64,000 nucleotides of DNA from Phascolarctos cinereus (GCF_002099425.1 NW_018344105.1:5024501-5088500); one strand, 5' to 3'. Counted from the stretch's first letter, positions 44,170-55,495 are shown. The notes: generated by a model from the sequence alone, not told the origin. Numbers and translations: made by a program.

Positions 44170-45010
44170 TTTGTAATTCTATTTTTTTTTCATTATCAAG
44201 CATTTTTTTCTCCTTCTCACTCTTCCCTCCCCTCCCCCTGGGCTGGGGGTAAAAGGTGGGGGGGAGAAGGAAAACAAAACCCTCATAACAAATACGCATA
44301 ATCGGGTAAAACAAATTCCCACATTGACTATATCATAAAATGTGTGTTTCATTGTACATATTTAATCCATCACCTCTCTGTCAGGATGTGAGCAGCATTC
44401 TTTATCATCTGTCCCCTGGAATCATGGTTGATCATGGGGTTGGTCAGAGTTGGTTAAGTCTTTCAGAATTGTTAGATTTTGCAGTATTGTTCTGGTTCTG
44501 TTCACTCTGCATCAGTTCCTACAAGCCTTCCTGGTTTACTTTGAAAACAATCAATAAACATTTATTAAGTGCGTACTATATACCAGGCAACCGCGTTAAG
44601 CACTGGGAATACAAAAAGAGGCACTAGACAGTCCCTGCCTTCAAGAAGCTTGCAATCTAATGGGGAGACAACATACAAACAAATATATACAAAGTGAGCT
44701 GTATATACAGGATAGATAAGAAATAATTAAAAGAGGGAAGGCACTGGAAAGGGAAGAAAGCTATGTCTTATTATTTCTTATAGCACAACAGTATTCCATC
44801 ACATTTATATACCATAATCTATTCAGCCATTCCTCAGCTGATGAGCACCACCTTAGTTTCTGGTTCTTTACTACTACAAAAAGAGCTGCTATAAACATTT
44901 TTTTGTACATATGGGTTCTTCTCTCTTTGATCTCTTTGGGGTGTGGGCCTAGCAGGTCAAAGAATATGCACAGCCTATTAACTTTTGGGATGTTTCTAAA
45001 AATGTCAACA
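44170..45010 (-). mobile_element. Old L1 3' end split by an L2
   Basis: The 3' UTR at 44170-44540 (caagcatttttttctccttc; tccatcacctctctgtcagg; cagttcctacaagccttcct) and ORF2 C-terminus at 44764-45010. The minus frame there reads KKMFIAALFVVVKNQKLRWC and then VMEYCCAIRNN. The L1 is continuous once 44541-44763 is removed. Confidence 0.85.
44541..44763 (-). mobile_element. L2 3' end inserted in L1
   Basis: Reversed L2: caataaacatttattaagtg, agcactgggaatacaaaaag, caagaagcttgcaatctaat, acaaagtgagctgtatatac, agagggaaggcactgg. It lies inside the L1, so the L1 here predates this L2 insertion. Confidence 0.85.
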
Positions 45011-45019
45011 CACATTTAT

Positions 45020-45160
45020 AGATCATACAATTTTTAGAATGGAAGAGACCTGAGGAATTGAGTCCATTTTACAGATAAGGAAACTGAGAGGAAGGGAAGT
45101 AGCTTTCCCAAGGTCACATGTCTAGCTTCAGATTCAATGCATTGTGAGAGCCAGTAGTAT
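45020..45160 (-). mobile_element. MIR3-type SINE
   Basis: Reversed L3-like tail (ttagaatggaagagacctga), reversed core (cagataaggaaactgagagg; cccaaggtcacatgtctagc). Confidence 0.75.
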
Positions 45161-45164
45161 GCAG

Positions 45165-45475
45165 AGACAGCAGATGGTTTTTTCTTCCTCTCTTCTGTTG
45201 TGTTTCTTCTCTCTGCTTCTCTGTCTCTGTATAAATATTTTCATATATATGTACGTGAAATACTATGTAAATATATATGAAAATAGTTCTGATTTCTTAC
45301 TAACTCCCTCTTAGGCTGTTTATATCTCCAGACAGGAATCCAAAATAACCTCATTCACCGTTTCATTTTTTTGCATATATTTTTAGAACCTCTCTCTTTG
45401 TAAAGTGACATTTGGCTCATTAGGAGAGTTCCAAAACAAAGAGCCCCACAGGTTTACTCTATACTAGTTTTTTAT
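45165..45475. other. Unassigned sequence, AT/TA-rich in part
   Basis: Pyrimidine-rich to about 45230, then TA-rich words to about 45290 (tatatatgtacgtgaaatac). Nothing else is recognised. Confidence 0.4.
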
Positions 45476-45477
45476 GT

Positions 45478-45661
45478 GTCCCTGCCCTCTCTGCTCCCTT
45501 TGGCAGCCCAATGAAGCCTATGCAACCCATCTCAGAATTTTGTTTTTAAGTGTGTAAAATAAAATATGTAGGATTGCAAAGGAAGCAGATTATAATGAAA
45601 TACAGTTCTGAAAGAAAAAAAAAACCCAGCAGGTTCACAGACCTCAGTTTAAAAACCCCTG
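45478..45661. mobile_element. hAT-like MITE
   Basis: Interior matches 36030-36212: ccaatgaagcctatgcaacc, tctcagaattttgtttttaa, aaaataaaatatgtaggatt, and the right end cagtttaaaaacccctg. The left terminus is decayed. Confidence 0.7.
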
Positions 45662-45879
45662 TTCTGTATACCATCTTGAAGATAGATGCAGTCATACCTT
45701 TATACAAGTCACATGATTTTAACAACTTAAGAAGTACAAGAGTCTGGCAATGGTGACACTGAAATCCCTTCTCTTGGTTGTTTCAAGACTATATTAACCA
45801 GGGAAATGCCAAATCTCACGTATTTTACATTTGGGAACATTTTCATTAAAGAATTGAGATAATTTCAGAGGCACAGAGA

Positions 45880-45997
45880 TATAGCAGAAAGCACAGTGGA
45901 CTGGGAGTCATGAGAGACCGGGGTTCAAATCATGACTCAAGCCATTTCTAGCTGTGTATGATCAGTTCACGTTTCTGAGTCTCAGGGTCTAGTGAGG
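45880..45997 (+). mobile_element. MIR-type SINE fragment
   Basis: Head and core: agcacagtggactgggagtc, ggggttcaaatcatgactca, tagctgtgtatgatcag, gtttctgagtctcagg. Confidence 0.72.
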
Positions 45998-46292
45998 AAG
46001 TTGTTTTGGAAACTTGAAGGCCCTACAAAAATGAGTTATTGTTAGTGCATATTTGCATTTTTAAACTATTTCTCTTTTTCTCTGTGTCTACCTTTATCTC
46101 CTCGTCTCAAGTCTAGAATAATTTCCCCTAAATCTAATTAGAAGTTTCTGGAAGAGAATAGAGTGGGCTTCCACTTCCTGAAATAATCACCACAAACATC
46201 ATAGAAGATTCAGGAATTCAGCACAATTTGACATTGAAAATATGCTTACTTTCACAAAAAAAAAATGTCATTTTAAAGACTTTTTAAAAAAT

Positions 46293-46430
46293 GAGAATCA
46301 TTAGTATCTAGACCTGAAAGGGGCCTTAATAATCATCTGAGGAAATGAAGGCCCAGAAAGGCAAAGTGACTTGTCCAAAGTAGTAATTAGCCAAACTGGG
46401 ATTTGAAGAAACATGATTTTTCCTGAATAA
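46293..46430 (-). mobile_element. MIR3-type SINE
   Basis: Reversed tail (ctagacctgaaaggggcctt), reversed core (gaggaaatgaaggcccagaa; gcaaagtgacttgtccaaag). Confidence 0.7.
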
Positions 46431-46434
46431 CCCT

Positions 46435-47030
46435 GAATTTAAGCTCTGCAGCTGGGTTCATTCTATGACATTTCTCATTAATCATACCCATTTCAGCTTG
46501 TGCCTCCTACCAGTTTTCCCTGGTGTATTTTATCTCTTTCCAGCATTTCCTAGGAACGCAGTCATTTGGTTCACGTCTAGATCTCTACAGCAAAAAATAA
46601 AAGGTCCCTCAGCTCCCATGCAATCACTCAGGCTAATAGAACATCAAATACAAGACAAGCTTTACTTAGCAATAGATACGCATACCTGAACAACTTTCCC
46701 TCCCTCTCCCTTGCCTGCCCCACCTCCCGCAGAGACCTGTGCAATCCTCTGGCCTACTAATGCTCTTGATGGGCAGCCCCCCCACTGGAAAGCAACTGGG
46801 GTCAGTAGGGAATTGACTTCTGTTCTTCTGGAACCATGCAATCCATAAAACTCACAGTGAAGTCACGATCCAAGTTTCCTTCTTCTTATTACTGCTCTGT
46901 CCCTTCAAGCTTCTTTGCCTTCAGTCCTGCTTAGTCTGAGAACTCTTTCTCTAGATCTAAGAAGCTTGATCTCTGGTGCACATCATTCCCTGGAGTACGT
47001 GGTTTTCTTAAAACCTTATGGAAAGGAGTT
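46435..47030. other. Unassigned sequence
   Basis: About 600 bases with no repeat recognised, more C-rich around 46690-46790. Frames are under 75 codons. Confidence 0.4.
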
Positions 47031-47034
47031 GTTT

Positions 47035-47180
47035 AAGAATAAAGAGTTTTTCTTCATAACCCTGTGAGGTAAGTAGTGCCAGTATTCTTACCCCCATATA
47101 TGGATGAGGAAAAGTGAGGCCCAGGGATGTTAAGTAACTATCCCAGGGTCGCAGAGCTGGACAACCAGCACATGGAACAT
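47035..47180 (-). mobile_element. MIR-type SINE fragment
   Basis: Reversed: cataaccctgtgaggtaagt, tggatgaggaaaagtgaggc, gttaagtaactatcccaggg. Confidence 0.75.
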
Positions 47181-47184
47181 CCTC

Positions 47185-47820
47185 CACGTGTGCCCTACAC
47201 AAGGATTTAGAACTGTGACTTAGTGTGGAATGTGATCCAAATAGTTGCAAATCCAAAGGAGAACAACATGGAACCTCAAAGGTCTGAAATGAGAGTAATG
47301 CTTGGCTTTAATCATCAATTTAGTAAGAAACATCTTGGCCTGGTTTCAGGATTACATTTGGTACGTTATGCCTACATCAGGAGCGTGTTATCATTCATTC
47401 TACATGCTCATGGTTTGGAAAAAGGAACCGATTGAAACATTCCTCTCCTTTCCCCAGTCTCCTTCTACCAAAGAGCTAGCTTCTAAATTTGCTTTGCTAG
47501 ATAAGCATGTGGTTGTTTGAATCAGTGAGGCAAGGTTGCTATTAGGACCTTTCAAGTATATTATGTTCATTCAGAACAAATAGATTCCCCTGGGGTGAGT
47601 GTGGGTTGTGCCAAGTGTGGACACAGCACCAGATAATTTGTACAGCTGAGCCTAAGGAATGCCTAACACACGACACAGAGTGGAGCATGCTGTTTGAAGA
47701 GAGTTTATACTTCGTATCTTCTGACTCCAGAGCCAGTATTTTTCCACTAATCTGCTGACTTTGTCATATTGATAGACCTCGTGAGCACATGTTGGAGAGG
47801 CACATGGTCCTGCAAGGTCA
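47185..47820. other. Unassigned sequence
   Basis: No family or gene recognised. Two overlapping 70-codon plus frames have no known motif. Confidence 0.4.
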
Positions 47821-47821
47821 C

Positions 47822-47955
47822 TTCAGTCCATCAAACATGTCCTAAGGGCCTAGGCTAGATGCTGGAGGATACACAAAGCCAAAAGCAAAATCATCCCTGC
47901 CATTCAGGAGCTTTTATTCTAACGGATGAGATGCGGAATGTATATACATCAGTAA
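47822..47955 (-). mobile_element. L2 3'-end fragment
   Basis: Reversed terminus: catcaaacatgtcctaaggg, ctagatgctggaggatacac, ccctgccattcaggagcttt. Confidence 0.65.
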
Positions 47956-47959
47956 ACCC

Positions 47960-48475
47960 CAAAGTAGTAGCATAAAAATGAACCTTTTTCACAGACTCCA
48001 CTGGAAGTCATATGCTCCAACCAAGTCAAAGGCAGAGAGAAACATCCCATAGACAGCAGAATATTCATGAGGCCAGCCCCTCATCTTTTTTGGATCTTTG
48101 ATGATATCCTTTCCATTGATCTTCATAAGCCCTTGTCACATGTAGTACATGCCTCTTCATTGTCTTTTGGATAATCCTCAACTTGATTCCTTCAGAGAAT
48201 GTTCCATGACTTTCAGTTCTGTAACACTAGAACGTTATGGGTATTAGAACTGAATTTAAATTCTAATTCTAATCTAATTTCTAATTAGAAACAAATTCCA
48301 TAGTGTTAAAAAGAGGGGCTTTTGTTTCAGGTAGAAGCTTGTAGTCATTGGAAGAATTTTGCAATTTCTTAAAGTCAACCTAGCCCATTCTATTCCTCCT
48401 GTTCAGTTTTGGGACCAATTCATTGTCTCTTTGCGATACCGATGAACAAATTCCCATGTCCCAAATTGCTTTGGG
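47960..48475. other. Unassigned sequence
   Basis: A short AT palindromic patch (ctaatttctaattagaaac) lies near 48273-48291. Nothing else is recognised. Confidence 0.4.
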
Positions 48476-48479
48476 GGGA

Positions 48480-49855
48480 AGACGGCTCTAGAGGGATGAG
48501 AGATTGTCAAGAATGAAATTCTGAAGGCAAAAAGGGGAATAATTCTGATGAAGAAGAAAAATGGGATCCATCTGAAGAGACCAGCAGGTTTTTAAAAAAT
48601 GTACAGAAGATGGAAGCTAAGCCAGGTAACAGGATTAGTATGAGAAAAATAGCATCAGAGTAAACTGAGGCTGCTGAGCTGAGGGTAACAAAGAGGAGGA
48701 TCAAATAAAGGATAGGACTTTTGCTTGGGGTGAATGGACAGTTATAAATGACAATAGTGAGAAAGCAGTTCTTCACATTTCATGTCTTGTTTCTGTTTTC
48801 TCTGCAAAGGAGAACCTTTACGCTGAAAATTATAAAACAGAAATGACTAATAGAGAGTTGATACCCAAGATAAATAAAGAAATGGTGAGAAATACAATTT
48901 ACCTAGATTTTAGCAAAGATTTTTTAAAAGTATTTCATGCTGTTCTTGGGGAAAAGATGAAGAGCTGTAGCTTAAACAGTAATACAATCAGATGGAGTCC
49001 AAACGGGCTGGGTGGGTCAGTGTTGATGTGGCAGGAGGTTTCCAGTGATCCCTGCTTGACCCTGTGTTGTAGCATTTTTACCGTGACTTGGACAAAGGCA
49101 TAGACCACATGGTCATCAAATTTGCAGATGACACAAAAATTGGGAGAGTTTGCTAACACAGTAGGTGTTGGGGATTACAAAAGATTCTGACAGGTTAAAG
49201 CATTAGGCTGGATCGAGTATGATGAAATCCAACAGGGATGGATAGAAAGTCTTACATTTGGGCCCAAAAAACCCAACGTCTCGAGTATAAGATGGGGTAG
49301 ATGTGGCTAGATAGCAGTTGCTTTTTAAAAGATTTGTGGGTTTTAATGTACTGCAAGCTTGATATGAGTCATATGGCAGCCAAAGAAGCCAGTGTAAGGG
49401 GCACAGCGTCCAGGAATAGCAAGAGGTAGCCCCATGTACTCAGTTCTGAGCACCTTGGTCTAAGAAAGACATTACTAAGTTGGAAAGTGTCTAGAGAGGA
49501 CAACCAGGATGGTAAAGGGCCTTGAGGCTGTGGCATATGAGGATTAGTTGAAGGAAATCGGCATATTTAATTTGGAGGAGAAAAGACTAAGGGGGACATG
49601 AGAGCTGTCTTCAAGTATTTGACAGGCTGTACTGGCAAGGAGGGACTAGAGTTTTTCTACTTGGCCCCAGAATGCACAATCAAGAGCTATGAATGAAAAT
49701 TACAGAGAGGGAAATTTAGGTTTGGTGTCCAGAAACACAAACAAACTTCCTAACAGTTAAAGCTGTCCAAAAGTGAAATGACTTGCCTTGAGAGGAGGTG
49801 AATTTTAAATCATATAAGCAGGAAATAAGGCATGAGAGTTAGGAATTACTGATAT
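48480..49855 (+). mobile_element. L3/CR1 LINE, RT region
   Basis: Plus orientation. The part before 48840 (aaaaatgggatccatctgaa; aacaggattagtatgagaaa) fits the linker upstream of the RT. The RT motifs follow, and the 3' part runs to about 49855 (gtctagagaggacaaccagg; gaaaagactaagggggacat; gctgtcttcaagtatttgac). No CR1 terminus is seen, so it is 3' truncated. Confidence 0.85.
48843..49145 (+). pseudogene. L3/CR1 reverse-transcriptase remnant
   Basis: Motif A reads YLDFSKDFLKVFHAVL at 48900-48945, and the catalytic block reads DLDKGIDHMVIKFADDTKIG at 49085-49144 with an intact FADD. The two lie in different frames, so at least one indel separates them. In a live L3 this domain would copy its own RNA and that of L3-tailed SINEs such as MIR3. 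Confidence 0.92.
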
Positions 49856-50837
49856 CGTCTTGGCTGTATTTTTTGAGTATTGATAAGGTCTAAGATTTTT
49901 TTTTTCCGTGCCTGAAGTATCTTCCCTCCTTCATAAATCTTGACAGTCACCTTCAGGACAGACATCTTTTGATGTGATTTGGTCTAATTTGGCTGCTTTT
50001 CCCATCTTTGTTTTCTTCACTGCAATTTCCATTTCTTCTTTAAGCAGATCTGACACTGTGACGCCAGTAGTTCAGATGTGGTGTCACTGCTATCCTTGAT
50101 GGTAAAGAGTTTGTTAAAAAAAAAAAAAGCAAATTTAAAAAAAACCTTTCATTTGTTTGCCTTCCTTAAATTTAAGCATCTTTAGTTAGGTCTTTGGCCA
50201 AGCTTTCTGTAAACTGGCTTTTCTCTCTACTGTATTCTTACTGTTTTATGATATTCTCCCACCAATCTTCTCTATAAGATTTTACAAATGAGATTATATT
50301 CTAAACTGGCATTCTTGCTGCTATATTTGTCCCCTTCGTAGGTAAGTCAAATGTTGTCTAAGGTAGTTTTTAGGCACTTTTGGTGTCATTATGACAGTTG
50401 AGTTACATTGATTTATATGAAATTACTGTAATAAATGCTAATGCCTTTTATTCATTTCCCATTTTTCATTGTTAATAACTTGTCAAAATAGGTCAGGTTG
50501 GAACTGTTTTAGTTGAATATAATATCGTTTTCTCATTTTAATCTTCTGGCTACATACTATTCTTGGTTTTTGCTTTAACAAGTCAGTAGTCTTCACTGTA
50601 CACAGCCTGCTGATTGGAGAATGACTCCTATATGAGTAATGAGTAATTTCCTCTCCATTAAAATATAATCATTTTCATTTTTGTGATGTTATGCAGGATC
50701 TGCTATGTCTAGCATCTTTTAACTCTTCTCAAAGAAAGAATTCATGCTGCACAGGTATGAGGCTTCTGGGTAGTGTAGAACTCTGACCTTTTTTCTCTCC
50801 TTACTCCTGAACCATTTTTCCCAACATTTTTTTTTGT

Positions 50838-50876
50838 AGTCCTTGCCCATCCCCACCAATGCATTGAAGTCATTGA
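50838..50876 (-). pseudogene. RTE endonuclease GDFNA-type motif
   Basis: The minus reading LNDFNALVGMGKDY corresponds to the RTE motif GDFNAKVGxGKDY of the AP-like endonuclease, with Asp and Asn of the catalytic NDFN core kept. Surrounding frames are broken. Confidence 0.85.
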
Positions 50877-50991
50877 GTATTAAACATATATGTTGATTTA
50901 ATTTAGAAGGTCTTAAATCTCTAAAAAAATTTCTCTATCCCCTGCAACAGATATTGTAATTTTGGTATTCTGATATTTAGTTGTTTTGAGG

Positions 50992-51245
50992 CAGCTGGGT
51001 GGTGTGGAACAGTGGATAGAGCACTGAGCCTGGAGTCAGGAAGACCTGAGTTTGAATCTTGCCTTAGTCACTTAGTACCTCTATGACGCTGGGCAAGTCA
51101 TTTCACCTCTCTGTCTCTGAGTTTCTTAAATGTAAAAAGGGGGTAATAGTGGCACCTACCTTCCATTTATTGTGAGGATCAAGTGAATTAGCATTTGAAG
51201 CACTTTGGAAAACTTCACATGCTATAGAAATGCTAGTAATCTTTT
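50992..51245 (+). mobile_element. MIR SINE, full length, inside RTE
   Basis: Head (gcagctgggtggtgtggaac; gtggatagagcactgagcct), core (cgctgggcaagtcatttcac; ctgtctctgagtttctta) and tail (attgtgaggatcaagtgaat; tgctatagaaatgctag). It interrupts the RTE endonuclease, so it is younger than that RTE copy. Confidence 0.88.
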
Positions 51246-52004
51246 TCAGGGGTCTTTTTGCAAATATTTATCATGAGCAGTGTAATATGAGATGACTGAA
51301 ATGCCCCATGAAATGTTTTTTGTTTTCTTTGTGTGCCTGATAAAACCAGCTCTGCAAACTCCTTTACTTGCATCCCTGAGGAGAAACTGTTAGCACCCTT
51401 CCATTGAACTGCAACTTCTTTCTAAGTTTAGGTTTCTTTTGTAGCAGGGATATCAAGATTGATCTGATTAAGTGCCTCCAGTAATATGTCCATTTGTTGG
51501 TCATTAGACAGAGATCTCACCTTTTTAGTACCAATAGCTAAGTCAAGTGTTGATAGATGGTCTGAAAGTTGCACTACAGAAGCACAAGGCAGCCACACAG
51601 GTCATTTTGTAATTTTCTTTGTGTCATAAGTTTCCATGGTGAAAAAATTCGTTATGTCAAGTGGCCCTCCAGCTTCACTGTACTTAGGTTGGTCCTCAGA
51701 AAGCAGACTTCCATTGCTGCTGGAACTGTCATTGAAGGTTTTCCAGCATGATGGAATCTGCCAGAGCTTGTACTCCTGACATAGCCTTTGTGGAAATCTG
51801 GAAGAAATTGACATTACTTTTCCTCTTAAGCGAAGTATGCCCTCTACCCCAGATCCATTTCTCCAACTCCTATTCAAATTGGCAAAGCTTCAATCCTTAG
51901 AAGGCAGCTGACTGCTATTCCTTTCAGCATTCTTGAAGTGACCCTGAGGAGCCAGGATTACTGTCAGTTCTGAGCCCCCATCAGGTATACTTCCTGGTAT
52001 GAAA

Positions 52005-53140
52005 TATCCAGTAGAACTCTATTAACCAAATTAATCTCAAGTGGTTTAGTAAAAAGCGTATTTAAAAAATATTCCTCCAGAACCTGGGAGCACACTTTCC
52101 CCTTGTACACTGAAGATCTCTGAGGGAGAGTGGACTCAAACCCCCTTGAGTATAGTTCTCTGCTGGGCTCTCAGAACTGGTACCTTTCAAGAGTCCCTAG
52201 CCAGCCCTTCTCTCCCCAGGGGCCTGCAAGTGGGAGCTCATGATGTGTGAAGCTGCTTCCACCTTGGGGTGACTGTCCACTTGCATTTTGGGGGCACTTC
52301 CTTTTTTTTTTTTTTAAGCAACTGCTAGCCCCTCTAGTGGACCCTGTTACAAACTTGGGTTGCCAGATGGGACCTTTGATGACTTCTAACATTTAGAAAT
52401 TTGCAAGGTTGTCATCTGGTCATTTCCAACTCTGAGATGAGGTTGCCTAAGATCAGGGAACAACAAAGACACAGGCACCATGTAGTCATGTGGTAGTTAG
52501 GAGATAAGACAACTCAAAACAATTCTTCACTTGGTGCTGGGAGGGAAAAGAGCAATCATCACGTTCACTTTTGAATGCAAACTCAGTTCTGGCTCACCAT
52601 CTCTAGAGTCACTGTTGCTTCTGTCTCCATAGCCATTTAGGCTTTTCATGATTACACTATCCCAACTCCTCACGTGCCCTTGGCTGGAAACTGGCAGAAA
52701 ATAGCCGTGCATGCTCTGCGTGACACGCCAAGAAGGGCAAACGTGAGGGCCCTTATTATCCAAGATTCTTTATTTCACTCTGATTGTATGTTTTTCTGTT
52801 TATCAGAGAAGTATTCTCTAGGTAGAAAAAATTATATGCATTATTAATGTCCATTAGTGGAAGAAAAGCACTTTTAAAAGCTTAATTACAATTTTGTCTT
52901 CTTCTCTCTTCTCCCAGCTGTGATCAGTGCCCAGTTCCCAAACATATTCCTTTAACACTATGATTATTTGAATCTGAAATTGTAAGAAGCCTGAAAAAAG
53001 AGGAAAAGACCATAAAATATTTTTTATTATAATCTTAATTTTTTGAAAATCTGTAATCCATAAACAGTAATCCTCTCTTAACCCCAAAGATTAAGTAGCA
53101 TGTCAGAGCAGAGGGTAAGGTGGGTTGTGAGTGGGAGGTT
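52005..53140. other. Repeat-poor stretch, function unknown
   Basis: About 1.1 kb without a family that I can name. A T run lies at about 52303-52315. A short cctctagtggac word near 52338 only weakly resembles a CTCF site. No coding signal recognised. Confidence 0.4.
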
Positions 53141-53144
53141 CCAA

Positions 53145-53300
53145 CCACAAGACTAAATTAAAGTTGGAGCTCTGCGACTCACTTGTCCTGGGTAAGACAC
53201 TTGATCTCTCTGAGCCTCAGTTTCCTCTTCTGTAAAATAAAGGTACTGAGCTAGGTGAACTCTAAGGTCCTTTCAGCTTTGGCAATCTGTAATTCTGGTG
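53145..53300 (+). mobile_element. MIR3-type SINE
   Basis: Core (ctgagcctcagtttcctctt; tctgtaaaataaaggtactg) and L3-like tail (aactctaaggtcctttcagc). Confidence 0.78.
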
Positions 53301-53304
53301 ACTA

Positions 53305-53860
53305 ATCTTGACCCTAAACCATGCTCATCTGACTGGGGCTCCTTTTCTGCCCTCTGCTCATGGCTCACACTAGGTTTAGCATTTGTGTGATAAGGCCCCA
53401 GGGGAGCAAACTGGCTCACTGAGCTAGAGAAAGGGTCTGTGGAGCATGGAAGCAAGCAGTTCCTGTGGGGAGAGAGAAATGGCTTTCCTCAGAGTATGAA
53501 GAAGAACCACCTGGGGGAAATTTAAAGTCCAAGCAGGCCTCCAACCTCTGGAAGAGCTTTTGACTCTACCTTGAGTTTAAAAGATATTTTCTAAAATAGG
53601 TCCATGCATTTGATTTGTGATGGGAATGAATTGGCAGCTGAGCATTGGACCACGGACTTAGATATGGATTCGTAGTACAGCTACTGGACCTTTGCCCTTG
53701 AAAAGCTTGCAATATTGGTATTATCCTTCAAACATGTTACGTAGTAAATAATATCTAAGCTTAACTTTTAATTAAGGGTTCTGTTTGTAAAGGAAAAGCA
53801 TGCTAATATCTTCCTCCATCTGAGCAGCAGAAGCTCACGAGCACTTGGCAATATGTTATA
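53305..53860. other. Unassigned sequence
   Basis: Nothing recognised. Confidence 0.4.
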
Positions 53861-53866
53861 TATAGT

Positions 53867-53882
53867 TGCCATCTGGTGGCCA
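53867..53882 (-). promoter_or_regulatory. CTCF-like motif
   Basis: On minus it reads ggccaccagatggcaa, matching the CTCF core CCASYAGRKGGCRS at all but the next-to-last position. It lies outside recognised repeats, between unassigned sequence and a MAR1 SINE. Confidence 0.5.
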
Positions 53883-53924
53883 CTTACCCTGATTGCATCC
53901 TTAGTTCTGTAATTGAAGCAGCCT

Positions 53925-54320
53925 CCTATAGCTAGCAGTAATAGCTAGCATTTATTTAGCCCTTTAATATTTGTAAAGTGGGGGCAACTAGGTGGCACAG
54001 TAGATGGAGCTCTGGCCTTGGAGTCAGGAGGATCTGAGTTTAAATCTGACCTCAGACACATGACACTTAATGCTGTGTGACCCTGGGCAAGTCACTTAAC
54101 CCCAATTGCCTCACCAAAAAAAAAATTTGTAAGGTGCTTTACAAAGATCATTTCATTTTGTTCTCACAACCACCCTTGGGAGTTAGGTGGTATTATCTTC
54201 ATTTTGCACATGAGGAAACTGAGGCAGACAGAGGTGAGGTGACTTGCCCAGGGTCACACATCTAGTAAGTGTCTGAGGCTGGGTTTGAACTTGGGTCTTC
54301 CTGGGTGCTCAGTTCACTCC
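53925..54320 (-). mobile_element. MAR1/MIR-type SINE split by a poly-A SINE
   Basis: Reversed tail (agtaatagctagcatttatt) up to 53980, then after the insert acaaagatcatttcattttg, gaggaaactgaggcagacag, gcccagggtcacacatctag and tgaggctgggtttgaacttg. Confidence 0.88.
53981..54124 (+). mobile_element. Full-length poly-A SINE (WSINE-like)
   Basis: Complete head from ggggcaactaggtggcacag, B box (gatctgagtttaaatctgac), core (gtgtgaccctgggcaagtca; cttaaccccaattgcctcac) and an A tail. Flanked by atttgtaaagtg (53969-53980) and atttgtaaggtg (54125-54136), 11 of 12 bases. It inserted into an older MAR1. Confidence 0.92.
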
Positions 54321-54324
54321 CTTT

Positions 54325-55105
54325 GACCCACTTAAGTGTTAGTGTTGGTTTCCTTGAATGTTTGGGATGACGGTGATGTCAAACTGGTAGGCATGTTAGC
54401 TATGATGTTTTCCATTAGTTCTATTCAACTAAAATGGAGTTCCTGACCCAGCAAAGAATGCAGCAGTGATTTCTAAAACATCTGGTCTCTCTCTTTTGGA
54501 AGTAATGCTTGATCACTGAAGAAATCCCGTCCACTCCATTGACCAGCTGTCCATCTGTGCTGTGGAGCTATTTCTTTTGCAATGAAACAATTTAGAGACT
54601 TTGACATTGACTTTGTTCTTGGGGGAAACACTTGGCTTTGCTGGCACTGTTCAGTTTTCCAACCCAACCTTCATGTTTTAAAGACCTTTCCTCTTGAAAA
54701 AGACTGCTGGGACATTTAAATTGCTAAACAGCTAGGTAGGTATCTTTGCTCCCTTGTTTAAATAAAGCATCTCATCAGATCTGAATTGGTATCCAGGATT
54801 CTGACCATAGACACCAGGTTAGTCAAGTGGAATAGAGATGATTCAGACAATCAGTTGATTGTAAGAACCTGAATTAACTTTAAAAAAAACCCACTGACTT
54901 GGCTAACATTGGTTTGAAATGAGTTGACTGGATTGCCAGGTGTTTGGGCACCAGTAACTATGGGTGGCATTCTCACGTATGGCTTTAGGAGGTTTGAATA
55001 TGTGGAAACAAACTTGAAACTTTTAGAGAACCAGTTCACAGGAGACGCTTGGAAATGACAGCAGGCAACTTTATGGACTCAAGAAATCTTGTTTTAGCTA
55101 CTTTT
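54325..55105. other. Unassigned sequence
   Basis: No repeat or gene recognised in about 780 bases. Confidence 0.4.
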
Positions 55106-55107
55106 TG

Positions 55108-55262
55108 GATTTGTCCCAGCTGGACTTCTTGACTTTTGATTTGCCACTGGACTTTGATGACTCTGGGAGAGTGAGGCTGACAACTTGCTGCCCAGTTCTG
55201 CTCCACTTCAATCCTATTCATATGAGAGTCAAGACATCAGCCTGGGATGTCATTGACTAGCA
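55108..55262 (+). mobile_element. Decayed SINE-like repeat (gaatgaagg-tail family)
   Basis: Weak but ordered similarity to 12868-13050: gatttgccactggactttga, gggagagtgaggctgacaac, cacttcaatcctattcatat, catcagcctgggatgtcatt. Confidence 0.5.
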
Positions 55263-55277
55263 AAAACATTTGTCCCA

Positions 55278-55495
55278 GCAGAGTGCTCTGCACACAGTAG
55301 GAGCCACAATAAATAAACAAATCTTAGGATTTCATGGAGGAAGAGATTTTAGAGATCTTGTAATCCATTCTCCTCATTTTAGAGAAGAGGAGACAAAGAC
55401 CTGGAGAGGGGAAATGACTTCGTGTCATACAATCAAGACCCTCCAAAGTCTTCTAGCTCCAAGTACAGTGAGTGCTCTTTCCAGAGCCGGAGAAA
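55278..55495 (-). mobile_element. L2/MIR scrap then MIR3-type SINE
   Basis: A plus scrap at 55278-55320 (ctctgcacacagtaggagcc), then a minus MIR3 at about 55325-55495 (gaagagattttagagatctt; ccattctcctcattttagag; ctggagaggggaaatgactt). Confidence 0.65.

Larger units (their letters stand above)
49870..52000 (-). mobile_element. RTE LINE, endonuclease-bearing part
   Basis: On minus the order is: N-terminal stretch (51602-51877 frame), endonuclease start near 51450-51560 (VRSLSNDQQMDILLEALNQI, then NLDIPATKET), endonuclease core near 50838-50876 (NDFNALVGMGKDY), then the linker towards the RT down to about 49870. The RT and 3' end are absent. A MIR lies inside at 50992-51245. This fits the RTE/BovB class known in marsupials. 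Confidence 0.8.

Noticed and set aside
52325-52345. Additional CTCF site (cctctagtggac)
   Set aside because: The core misses a key C in the GGC block; too weak to list.
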